A stretch of 48,756 nucleotides of DNA from Pirellulaceae bacterium (lineage in GTDB: Bacteria; Planctomycetota; Planctomycetia; Pirellulales; Pirellulaceae): the NCBI GenBank assembly GCA_016784735.1, contig JADHUC010000038.1:1-48756 (forward strand). The letters run 5' to 3'. Position numbers and translations under genes: made by a program. Below the pieces are notes generated by a model. That model was given only the letters and a program-made list of their open reading frames with translations. It made no database searches and was not told where the DNA came from. Of the stretch, positions 25,301-32,203 are shown piece by piece (the first letter of the stretch is position 1; each line of letters opens with the position of its first letter).

Positions 25301-26979
25301 ATCGGGAAGTAGTAGCCGCCCTCCGAGCCCAGGTACAGGTTGCGGTTCCGCACGAACCAGCGGTACTGCGGGTCGTCGTAGTAGAACGCCGCCGCCACCA
25401 CCAGCGAGCCGCCCTCCCAGGTGCGGAGGTATCCGCCGCTGCCGCTGGAGAAACCCGACAACCCGGCGTAGCACGTGTTGTTGAACGGGTCGTTGATGCG
25501 CTGGTCGGGGATGTTGTCGGAGGTCATGAGGTACATATCCGCGCTTTTGCGGAGCGTGTTGCTTTGGATGTGGTCCATGAAGCCCATCATCAGCACCGAG
25601 TAGAGCTGAAGGACCGTGTCCTCGCCCAGGCAGGAGTCGTCGTGGTTTCCACGGAACGAGCGAATGTAGGCGGCGACAGTCTTCCGAAGGCCGTCGTAGC
25701 GGCGCTCGATCTCCTTGCGGGTGCGATCGTCCATGCGGCAGTGGCCCAGCACATATTCCAGTTCCTCGACCATCGTCAGCATGCACGCGCCGCTGTGCCG
25801 TCCGCTCCAGATGCCGCCCACGATACCGTTGCCGCTGCCGATGTTGTTCATGACGTAATCGTCCGGATCGCAGGAGGAGAGCGTGATGGCGCTTTCAAAT
25901 TCGTTGAGTTCCTTCTCGTTCAACACGCCGGTCTGGAAGACCGACCGCAACCAGACCAGGAACGGGGCCGAGCCGTAGTGGTCCATCGGCGGATACGCCC
26001 GCCCGCCGACCTGCCGGCAGCCCAGCAGACACATGGCGGCCACCGCGCGCTGCGCGCCTTCGTCCAGGTCCAGAGCGGTCCAGCCCTGGCGCGGATACTG
26101 GTCGCCGCCCAGCACGTAGGACCACACGAAGGGCAAGTTCGACTCGCGTGTGATACCCCACCCGGCGCGCGGCGGCGTGTCCCGGTACATCAGCGCCCGT
26201 TCGGACACGCTGCGGTTGAGGTCCCAAGTGGCGTAAGCTTCCAGCTTGCGGGAAATGGGGGCATCGCAAGCTGGAAGCTTACGCCACGGAGTATTCAAAA
26301 ACATCTCCGGCGGAAGCTGGGGCTGGCACGAGGCGGGGTCGTACTTCCGGAGGTTCCATTGGTCCTTCAGGCCGCCTTGCACGCGCAGGCGGGGCGGGAT
26401 GGTGGCCGCGGCCTTGGCGTCGGCGGGGAACCCCTTGAGCAGTTTGGCGAACTTCGCGGCGGCCGCGTCCATGCCGGCCTGGTTACAGGCCTCCAGGACG
26501 ACATAGTTCACGTCGGCCACGAAAGGCTCAAAGACGGTGCGGATGTAGTAGCGGTCGCCGCCCGGCCAGGAGCGGTTGGACTGGAGCAGGTATCGCGTGC
26601 CCAACGCGTGCATGACGCGGTTGTCCTGCGCGTTGCCCAGGACGATCAGCGGCGTCTTGCGGTAGGCGTCGGCCAGCAGCCAGGTTTCCTCGCCGGTGAC
26701 GGCGCGGTCGTCGGCCAGCTCCAGCTTGGCCCCACACCAGTCGGCGACGGCCTTTTGCACTGCCTCGGCGGCCGACTTGGCCCACGGCGCGTCCTTGCCG
26801 TACACAATCACGGCTTTGGCGCCGTTTTCGGGCGCTAGCGGAGTGGCGTAGTTGATCGGTCGCAGTAAGGCCTTGAAACCGGGGTCGTCCACCTCCTGCC
26901 CGCAGGAAGCGGAACTGTCCAAGAAGAACAATCCCAGGAAGAAAGCACCCGCCACGATGCGAACCGTCGATGAGTTCAT
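22390..26979 (-). CDS. Giant exported protein: toroid-like middle, discoidin-like module and FG-GAP-type propeller
   Basis: The 1529-residue protein starts with a signal peptide (STVRIVAGAFFLGLFFLDSSASC), and AAAGG lies about 8 nt before the ATG. Residues ~50-210 are an alpha/beta region (AVIVYGKDAPWAKSAAEAVQ). Residues ~290-640 form a helix-rich region like an alpha/alpha toroid (TMVEELEYVLGHCRMDDRTR). A heparinase-like beta-sandwich is possible from ~640 to 970. A discoidin-like module (DLKFTVVLSDDNFQKDLRKI to LVLTDIEVYG) spans ~1050-1190. The C-terminus has blades such as TTADIDGDGADELLVAT, VADLDEDGKSETLCY and ARDIDGDNVPEVLFAR, which match FG-GAP/VCBS repeats with Ca-binding DxDxDG loops. 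Two palindromic repeats are inserted in frame at residues ~231-251 and ~983-1002. Function is unknown; polysaccharide lyase or glycan processing is a guess. Confidence 0.8.
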   Translation of the reverse strand: MNSSTVRIVAGAFFLGLFFLDSSASCGQEVDDPGFKALLRPINYATPLAPENGAKAVIVYGKDAPWAKSAAEAVQKAVADWCGAKLELADDRAVTGEETWLLADAYRKTPLIVLGNAQDNRVMHALGTRYLLQSNRSWPGGDRYYIRTVFEPFVADVNYVVLEACNQAGMDAAAAKFAKLLKGFPADAKAAATIPPRLRVQGGLKDQWNLRKYDPASCQPQLPPEMFLNTPWRKLPACDAPISRKLEAYATWDLNRSVSERALMYRDTPPRAGWGITRESNLPFVWSYVLGGDQYPRQGWTALDLDEGAQRAVAAMCLLGCRQVGGRAYPPMDHYGSAPFLVWLRSVFQTGVLNEKELNEFESAITLSSCDPDDYVMNNIGSGNGIVGGIWSGRHSGACMLTMVEELEYVLGHCRMDDRTRKEIERRYDGLRKTVAAYIRSFRGNHDDSCLGEDTVLQLYSVLMMGFMDHIQSNTLRKSADMYLMTSDNIPDQRINDPFNNTCYAGLSGFSSGSGGYLRTWEGGSLVVAAAFYYDDPQYRWFVRNRNLYLGSEGGYYFPMHAAWDTVGKVEPPTRYLGARALPIDERIYGVLSNPHTPGRNEQRLRLPPDLPHKAADRVSIRDGFEQKDAYLYLATSQDMYLEYPTQNNSIARYTDLGDIWLYTNTYDGSTWSRSVVNCSTGGSFVPRAACQIEALANLGEVSMVASTEIDSGGADWTRTIVHWKGHYFAVLDRMEARQDDDYTFACRWRSLQSAALENGVWAATAPGGNVLRIQSAEDLVQTSEAWPCDGSASPSILQQYKSAHLSKYQEMVYLNLLYVSGQQRPDEFETKKLGSRAMLVKGKTQEGPHLAMMGIRGNPPFTEIETDAAVYYITGSRLHLAGVRTLRAKVQGALEEILWTQRPVNALVDFQTGKAQIEVPGDQAVHAKVARAWTTLPVGTQTLALAEAEALPKLGEMVDFLWRNCPAPTGKPPQAATPALTVGQASSLPLPADSQAGSLRHGDFALIKPLARLTECAVTPTPGPNGINHDGQAWNSTDSLEFLFTFGKPVDLGCVRFVGSAASAGGRARDAGDLKFTVVLSDDNFQKDLRKIDAPSVTFEETPRMVAGHFILTRYPTWRIDLNAKAKQIKIMPRATTQDRAALVLTDIEVYGSHRVDQLAAKATTADIDGDGADELLVATSQKELAAYDSDGKRLWHHVYDGEIHDLAVADLDEDGKSETLCYLDTEKLHRVNGDGSERPVGDVNTVCTRGVNIFSIGAWGPDDPRKKEVVLWSGEPSAFKVLPDGTVKPIKAYAPQASLRLANVYPDEPEAMALLSSYEFAILSARKDDGGNYIRLASRPVTGSNSGNEASPPGVLRQFCKILVVDARGEKWLVGGVASGLNVYPLRTFAKDAKEEGWRYNTGGPCASAVAARDIDGDNVPEVLFARQDGFVNVFRLGDGFNLARISVGEPIIGMTVLTGRDGKPRIVVGTRFGVQVFGTDLKKIGAVSLPAQAAAFAGPGGKDKDRVYVVGPDGSVSVLVLKDRAL
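23974..24033. repeat. Palindrome family 4 (AAGCTTCCAGCTTGC), in-frame copy B inside the 1529-residue gene
   Basis: Arms lie at 23974-23996 (GTGGCGTAAGCTTCCAGC...) and 24011-24033 (...GCTGGAAGCTTGCCCCAC). The 60-bp element keeps the host frame and encodes GQASSLP...SQAGSLRHG on the minus strand. It falls in a low-complexity linker before the discoidin-like module. Confidence 0.88.
26228..26287. repeat. Palindrome family 4, in-frame copy A inside the 1529-residue gene
   Basis: Arms lie at 26228-26250 and 26265-26287 and are perfectly complementary over 23 bp (GTGGCGTAAGCTTCC...). On the minus strand it encodes WRKLPACDAPISRKLEAYAT. It is again 60 bp and in frame, at a boundary between predicted domains. 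Confidence 0.9.
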
Positions 26980-27168
26980 GTTCAGACCTTTCCGTTGAGG
27001 CGGCCTTCACTGTACACCTTGGCCGCCCTCTTAGCCATTGACCACTTCAGGACCAGAAGCGTCTGCCGTGAAATTGGGCTCGCCCGACCTGGACTGAGTT
27101 CGGATTGACGTGCTTCCGGTCCATTCTAGGGCATGGCGTTCCGTGGTCCGATGGGCACCGTGGGGGCT

Positions 27169-27310
27169 GGTAGCAGCGGTTGTGGGCCGGTAGCAACGGT
27201 TGTGGGCCGGTCTCCCGACCGGTCCACTGGCCCGACCGTAGGTCTCCCTTGCTTTCTGGAGACCCCGGTCTGGCAGGTCCCGCGGTCGGGAGACCGCGGG
27301 ACAACTTTTC
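27169..27310. repeat. Paired-hairpin repeat, family 2, copy 2, with a 20-bp tandem duplication at its edge
   Basis: A 20-bp unit (GGTAGCARCGGTTGTGGGCC) is present twice in tandem at 27169-27208, differing by one base. It leads into hairpins GGCCGGTCTC / GACCGGTCC (27205-27225) and GTCCCGCGGTC / GACCGCGGGAC (27277-27302). The centre is CCGACCGTAGGTCTCCCTT, the family-2 core. It lies upstream of the 1529-residue gene, about 200 bp from its start. Confidence 0.8.
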
Positions 27311-28150
27311 GCCTCCCATTTCCGAGCATCACTCAAGCGGGTCGCCAAAACTCGATCAGCGGACCCGCGGGGCTTCGAGCGTTCATTCGGTCGGCGCGTA
27401 CACGTTGGCGACGGTAAGTCCGTCCGCTCATCGGTAGCTCCTTGCCTCGCGGTGTGCCTCTACACTTTGAAGCCCGTGCGGTCAAACGTCAACCTCTGCT
27501 TCTCCCCGACCTGATCGCCGCCTCGCCGTCCCATAAACGGGGTTTTTCGACATGTGTCGCGCGCGACCGGTAGTTGGGACTACCGCTCGCTGGTCGGCCA
27601 CCTCCGGCTGTCTTGCCGGCGGAGGTGTGCGCCGCTGAAGTTTTCGCGCACTCAAGAACTTCAGAGGCGTGTCGGACCGAAGCACGCACGGGATCAATAT
27701 GAAGAGCGGAGCGGTGGCACTCGCCGACTCGACGAAGTAAAGGTACAGAAACCTCCTTAAGGCCCAAGAATTCGGCGTGCAAGGACCACCCACCCATCTA
27801 ACCGTCGTCACCCCGCCGTCCTCCGCCCGCTCATCGAGGCAGCCATCCGGGCAATGGAAGAAAAGGCCAAGAGCAATCGGCGAAAAGGCAGAGAACAATG
27901 TGAGAAAAGACACGAATTCTTGACAAACCCCACACCAGGGAGATATTCTAAGCGGCCGGTGGGGATTGAAAAGCCTGTCAGTCAATGGCGGAAGCAGCTT
28001 CGTTGGCCGAAAGTCGATTATTCGTGTCATTACCGACATTATTCTTCAATTATCGGGGATTATTTCTGGAGCCAGTTCATTCGTTGCCTTTGTATCCCAC
28101 ATCGTTCTTGGTAAAATTGGCGGCATTATCAGCATCTCCGGAGCCCAACG
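27311..28150. other. Non-coding accessory segment with a cluster of hairpins
   Basis: I see no credible gene here. At 27526-27627 several short palindromes are packed together: CCGT/ACGG followed by GGTTTTT (terminator-like), GTCGCG/CGCGAC, GGTAGT/ACTACC and CACCTCCGGC/GCCGGCGGAGGTG. They look like another dispersed element. Around 27453-27475, TGTGCCTCTACACTTTGAA resembles the flank of the family-1 half copy at 22370. Base composition turns AT-rich from about 27900 up to the next gene, which would hold its promoter. Confidence 0.5.
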
Positions 28151-28752
28151 ATGGCAAACTCGAATCAGTACCAAAAAGAGATCGAAGCACTTGGCGTCGT
28201 GCTCGGCGCGATTGGGGAACTAGACGAACAGGGCCAGCAGTTTGTGCTTCAGACCGTAGCCAATCGCCTTGGCGCACCGCAGCCGAGTGTATCGTCGTGG
28301 ATTGAGGGCGGGGGCGGGCCGGAGGCACCAACCGTGCCTACTTCAACGCCTACCCGGGTTGCCGATCCGGCATCCTCGGATACGGAAGTGGACCCAAAAC
28401 ACTTTGTTGATGACAAACGGCCCACGACTGATGTTGAACGCGTCATTTGCCTGGCATATTTCTTGGCACACCATCGTGATCAACGTCACTTCAAGACGGC
28501 GGATGTTTCTAAATTGAACACGGAGGCCGCTCAACCGGATTTGTCGAATACGTCACAGTCGATGAAACAGGCTACAGACAAGGGCTTATTGGCTAACGCG
28601 AAAAAAAAGGCGAGAAGCAGCTTTCCACTTACGGTGAGAAATACGTTAACGCCTTACCGGACAGAGAGGCCGTGAAGGCTGTCGAGGAGAGCGAAAGCAA
28701 GCGGCGACGACGAAAGCCCAGCACTAAGAAGACTGCCAAAATGAAAGGGTAG
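28151..28752 (+). CDS. Winged-helix-like partner protein of a HEPN cassette; last part needs a -1 frameshift
   Basis: The ATG at 28151 has GGAG 7 nt upstream. The zero-frame product has 174 residues and stops at 28675. At an A8 run (28601-28608) a -1 slip continues as GEKQLSTYGEKYVNALPDRE to a very basic tail (SKRRRRKPSTKKTAKMKG), ending at 28752 with 200 residues. That tail is coherent protein, and its stop lies 2 nt before the next start. The N-terminal ~50 residues are helical (EIEALGVVLGAIGELDEQGQ) and a Pro/Thr/Ser-rich linker follows. Residues ~92-165 (VERVICLAYFLAHH to GEKYVNALP) look like a winged helix related to that of the next protein. No family name is recognised. A DNA- or RNA-binding role, perhaps regulatory or targeting, is inferred. 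Confidence 0.72.
28601..28608 (+). promoter_or_regulatory. A-run slippery site (A AAA AAG type)
   Basis: In the zero frame the site reads GCG AAA AAA AAG GCG. It contains the A AAA AAG heptamer used for -1 frameshifting in bacterial dnaX. AGGG lies about 16 nt upstream, a little far for the stimulatory Shine-Dalgarno of dnaX, and no strong downstream hairpin is evident. A single-base assembly error in the run, or a real mutation, would look the same. Confidence 0.5.
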
Positions 28753-28754
28753 TC

Positions 28755-29501
28755 GTGCTGCCGAGAGAATCATTGAAAGACCTTCTCAGCCAGGGCCTGT
28801 CGGATCGAGACAAGGCCCTGATCTGCTTGGCGGTAGATCCGGTTGGTCCACGGCAGGTAAGCGACATCAAGGCGCTCGCGTACTCCGGTGGTTGGCGGAC
28901 CGCAAAGAAGAAAAACGTCTCTGGGATTCTGGGCCAAGCAAAGGGACTCGCTGCACGAACAAGTGATGGTTGGGAGCTCACGGCTTCCGGCACGCAGCAC
29001 GTTGCCACAATTGCCGGTCCTTTGGTTGGTGCGCCAGTCCCGACGGTCGCTTCCTCACTGCGAGTTGCCTTGACCAAGATCAGTAACGCAGACACGAAGG
29101 CATTTGTTGAAGAGGCGATCGCCTGCTACGAGGGACGCCAGTTTCGGGCAGCAGTGGTGTTGTCTTGGGTTGGGGCCGTTTCGGTCCTGCAGCAGCACGT
29201 CGTCAATACGCCTGGCCTTCTTATGGCGTTCAACACCGATGCGGTGGCACGCTTTGCTCGATCTCGCAATCCATTCGTTGCTGCCAGAAAAGCTGACGAC
29301 TTTAGCCAATTGCAGGAGGCGGATTTTCTCACGGTCTTGGAGAAGATTGGGGTAATCAACAAGAACGTCAAGCAGGAATTGACCAACTGCTTGAAGTTGA
29401 GGAATGCCTGTGGGCATCCAAACAGCTATTCACTCGGGCCCAACAAAGTGACAGCTCACATAGAAGACTTGATACTCAACGTCTTCTCCAATTTCTGTTA
29501 G
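28755..29501 (+). CDS. HEPN-domain protein with N-terminal winged helix
   Basis: The start is GTG at 28755, two nt after the frameshifted stop of the previous gene, with AAAGGG just upstream, so translation is probably coupled. The 248-residue protein has an N-terminal winged-helix-like domain (LSDRDKALICLAVDP, VSGILGQAKGLAARTSDGWE, LTASGTQHV) to ~75. A helical domain follows: YEGRQFRAAVVLSWVGAVSV at ~123-142 and LKLRNACGHPNS near the end. The last carries Arg216-Asn-x3-His221, the Rx4-6H motif of HEPN ribonucleases and nucleotidyl-transfer-linked toxins. The layout (helix with an AAVVLxW motif, then RN...H) fits the family. RNA cleavage in a defence or toxin-antitoxin setting is an inference. 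The stretch is AT-richer than its surroundings, which suggests transfer. Confidence 0.75.
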   Translation: MLPRESLKDLLSQGLSDRDKALICLAVDPVGPRQVSDIKALAYSGGWRTAKKKNVSGILGQAKGLAARTSDGWELTASGTQHVATIAGPLVGAPVPTVASSLRVALTKISNADTKAFVEEAIACYEGRQFRAAVVLSWVGAVSVLQQHVVNTPGLLMAFNTDAVARFARSRNPFVAARKADDFSQLQEADFLTVLEKIGVINKNVKQELTNCLKLRNACGHPNSYSLGPNKVTAHIEDLILNVFSNFC

Positions 29502-29699
29502 GCCAGACGGCGATGGTTGTTCCCTAGACCTTTCGCGCTTTGGCCCGTTTCTCGCTTCGTCCGGTGTTTTCCGGGACTTCGAGATCACCAAGGCGATTGC
29601 CACGCGGGCGCTTCGCTGGGGTCAGACTTGGTTTTCGGTTTTCAATGGAGTAGAACGATCGCTGTTCGTTCCCTCTCCCTCGCTTAATGGTCCTGAACG

Positions 29700-29851
29700 A
29701 TGCCCAGACCGCCGCGTCTGCAGTTCCCCGGTGCGATCTACCACATCGTGACGCGCAGTGATGGCCGCCGGGCCGTCTTTCATGACGACGGTCACTATGC
29801 TCGGCTGACGAACGGTCTGGCTGACGAAGTGCAGCGATCTGCGTGGGAAGT
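29700..29851 (+). pseudogene. N-terminal fragment of a second REP/IS200-type transposase
   Basis: The frame reads MPRPPRLQFPGAIYHIVTRS, then RAVFHDD and LADEVQRSAWEV, the standard opening of a RAYT/Y1 transposase subgroup different from the one at 21.5-22.2 kb. It breaks off just before the region that should hold the HUH motif. Unrelated sequence follows, including a DESAFYRRQIARAESQLAMK tail from some other gene on the same strand. GGGGTCAGACTTGGTTTTCG at ~29619-29638 resembles element ends seen beside such transposases. Confidence 0.7.
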
Positions 29852-30159
29852 GAAAAGCGAGAGGACGAGTCCGCCTTCTACCGCCGCCAAATTGCACGGG
29901 CCGAATCGCAACTGGCAATGAAGACTGAAAAGCAAGGCTGACCGTAATGGCGCCAGCGCTGACTCCGGTGGCGCAGGCGAGTACCCTGAAGCACGCCTGG
30001 AAGAGCTTCCTTCCTGGAGTGAGCCGGCACCCGGCCCATTGCCACCTATCCTGTGCCACTTCTGGCACGAACCAGAAGATACCCGGCAATCCGGAGCGAA
30101 TTGCCGATCAGCCAAGGTGCACAGATCACATCGACCCAAGCGTCGAAGCGTTGTTCGCT

Positions 30160-30470
30160 AAAGCGCGTAGGTCGCGCCCACCCAAGCAACGAACGGCAGT
30201 TTACATCCGGTTCGACCGACCGATCTGCGGAGGCGAGATGCTCTCGAACGTCTCGACCGGCCACAGGCCGAGCCGCTCGAAACCCTTGGGTACCGGCTGC
30301 TCGAATTCCTCGTAGGCTTTGTTGCTGCCCCGGTTGGTGTACGAGACCTCGCCGGCACGCGTAGTCCGCCGCCTCGGGATCCCACGTCTCCGCACTGGCA
30401 CCATGGGGCAACAGCGCCGCGAGGGAGAAGATGATCAACCGTGAGCGAACAATCACAGACGACGATTTCG
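30160..30470 (-). pseudogene. Possible relic of an exported protein gene
   Basis: On the minus strand a GTG opens a signal-peptide-like segment (VIVRSRLIIFSLAALLPHGA) followed by AETWDPEAADYA. The coding signal then continues in another frame as GEVSYTNRGSNKAYEEFEQP and VPKGFERLGLWPVETFESIS. A third frame carries DAWVDVICAPWLIGNSLRIA. The pieces look like one exported protein broken by two frame changes. No family is recognised. Confidence 0.4.
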
Positions 30471-30585
30471 TTTTCCAGAGGCGTTCCTTGATTGGCCGTC
30501 CCAATAGTCCTGCAAGACTAACCCGACGCGCAAGTTTCGATGTTACGCTTTTTGGACCGGGAAACGCCCGGGACACGGTTTCTCC

Positions 30586-30782
30586 CGCCCCGAAGGGGCC
30601 AAAACACGTCAGCCCAGGGCAACGCCCTGGGTCTGCGAGCCACCAAGGTTCCGTCGCCTTGAAGGGGCACAACATCGTGTCGCATCCGCCATTTATGCCG
30701 CCCCTTCAGGGCTTGGAAAACGTTTTGCCTACCCAACCCAGGGCGTTGCCCTGGGCTGGTATGTGGCTGCCCCTTCGGGGCG
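30586..30782. repeat. Large 197-bp inverted repeat of nested hairpins (family 5)
   Basis: The outer arms are CGCCCCGAAGGGGCC (30586-30600) and GGCTGCCCCTTCGGGGCG (30765-30782). Inner pairs are CCCAGGGCAACGCCCTGGG against CCCAGGGCGTTGCCCTGGGC, and CCTTGAAGGGGC against GCCCCTTCAGG. The left and right halves mirror each other, and each also folds into its own hairpins. It ends 74 bp before the next gene and could influence transcription. Confidence 0.8.
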
Positions 30783-30855
30783 AGGAAGATATAGTATTCG
30801 GGTCGCGGCTTGCATATAACAAGACGACCCCGACCAACTTCAAGGAGCCAGTGCG

Positions 30856-31977
30856 ATGAGAACTTGCACCCGTGACACATCGACGGCGAGAACGAACGTG
30901 GAACCAAGACGGGCCGCACGCAGGTCGGCGGTGATCTTCGCGCTGCTGGGCGGGGTGCTGCTCCCGGTCGCCGGTGCGCCGGCCGTAGAAACCTGGACCG
31001 ATATTTCGACTCCCTTGATCGAGAAACTCAAGAGCCAGGGAGAAAAGCTGGCGTGGCCGGGAGGCTGCTCGGGCGTCGTCGCCGATCGCGTGACTGGCTC
31101 GGTGGTGGTCAAGGTGGTTGGCGGTGGTCTGTGGCGCATCGCGGACCGGGGCGCAACATGGCAACGCATCGACGGCGGCACGGTTTCGGGACGAGATGAA
31201 ACCGGCTGGGCCACCAGTGTCGACCAGAACGATCCCCAGCGGATCGCCAGCTTCTCACTCGATGGCCTCGCCGGGTTGACAACCGACGGCAAGAAGTGGC
31301 AGAGCTTCACCGACAACGGACGCAACTGGGATTTCGGATCGGTCGACTGGTCGGCTGCGGCCCCGCAAACCATCATCGTCGCCAAGCACGAAACCGACCC
31401 GCCCGGTGAAGTCGACCTCTCGACCGATGGCGGCCGCACCTGGCGCGAGCTGGCGATTCGACTCAACGGAAAGCCGGACCTGATCGCGATGGTCGGCGCT
31501 CTGGACGCCAAGACGCTCATCTACAGCAATGGGCAAGGCATCCTGCGCAGCACAGATGCCGGCGTCCGTTGGACGCAGGTCTCGGCCGCGAATCCGCTGA
31601 CGCGGATCCCGGTCTGCTTTCGCGGCGTGGTGTACCTGGGTACCGCGGCCGGCCTGCTGATCTCGAAGGACCTGAGCGCGACGTGGCAGACGCAAGGCGC
31701 TCCCGTCAAGATTCAACAGGGACCGTTTTTCGGCGCTGACGAACGCACCATGCTGGCGCTCGGCAGCGACGGAGCCTTCCTGACCCAAGACGCAGGTCAG
31801 AACTGGACGCGCGTGGCCGGCCTGAAACCGAATGAGCGTGGCCAGGGGTTTAGCTTTGCAACGAAGTGGTTCGGCTGCTACGCCTGGGATCCTGTGAACA
31901 ACATCCTGTACGCTTCCACCATGGGGAATCCGGCCTTCAAACTCGAACTGGGCAAGCTGCCGCCGAGTCGCCAATAA
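30856..31977 (+). CDS. Exported Asp-box (BNR/VPS10-like) beta-propeller protein
   Basis: AAGGAG lies 8 nt before the ATG. The 373-residue protein has a long charged n-region and an export segment (SAVIFALLGGVLLPVAGAPA). Blades with Asp-box-like turns follow: IADRGATWQRI, TTDGKKWQSFTD, LSTDGGRTWREL, RSTDAGVRWTQV, SKDLSATWQTQ and TQDAGQNWTRV. This is the sortilin/photosystem-stability-factor type of propeller, related to but distinct from sialidases. Enzymatic function is not evident; glycan or protein binding is more likely. It stands alone, with the nested inverted repeat upstream and a family-2 repeat downstream. Confidence 0.8.
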   Translation: MRTCTRDTSTARTNVEPRRAARRSAVIFALLGGVLLPVAGAPAVETWTDISTPLIEKLKSQGEKLAWPGGCSGVVADRVTGSVVVKVVGGGLWRIADRGATWQRIDGGTVSGRDETGWATSVDQNDPQRIASFSLDGLAGLTTDGKKWQSFTDNGRNWDFGSVDWSAAAPQTIIVAKHETDPPGEVDLSTDGGRTWRELAIRLNGKPDLIAMVGALDAKTLIYSNGQGILRSTDAGVRWTQVSAANPLTRIPVCFRGVVYLGTAAGLLISKDLSATWQTQGAPVKIQQGPFFGADERTMLALGSDGAFLTQDAGQNWTRVAGLKPNERGQGFSFATKWFGCYAWDPVNNILYASTMGNPAFKLELGKLPPSRQ

Positions 31978-32030
31978 GTGCCTGAAGAAGTCACTGGGCC
32001 GCACTTGACCGGGTCCCTTCCGAACCGGTG

Positions 32031-32130
32031 CTGTGGCCGGTCTCCTGACCGAGCCACTGAACCGACCGAAGGTCTCCGAGATTTTGGGAGACCTGCGGTC
32101 GGCCGCCCGCGGCGGGGTCGGAGACCCGCG
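32031..32130. repeat. Paired-hairpin repeat, family 2, copy 3
   Basis: Hairpins are GGCCGGTCTC / TGACCGAGCC (near 32035-32055), a central AGGTCTCC / GGGAGACCT (32070-32094) and a GGTCGGAGACC end. Order and core match the copies at 21061 and 27200. The open frame upstream of the heparinase start runs through this repeat, a reason not to extend that gene. Confidence 0.75.
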
Positions 32131-32203
32131 CCGAGCGCTGGCAGGTTTGGCTGATTCCCCGACGGTGGACTTGACCTTACAATCGATCCAGGAGACAGGA
32201 GCG

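Noticed and set aside
25141..26838. Open frame of 565 codons on the plus strand inside the 1529-residue gene
   Set aside because: It is rich in Val, Arg and Ala without structure motifs, and is antisense to a coherent multi-domain protein.
27482..28039. Minus-strand frame of 185 codons in the accessory stretch
   Set aside because: It has no domain and no ribosome site, it runs through a cluster of hairpin repeats, and its composition is Arg- and Pro-rich noise.
32033..32203. Upstream extension of the heparinase-type gene by 57 codons
   Set aside because: The extension lies inside the family-2 repeat; the ATG at 32204 has the ribosome site and signal peptide.
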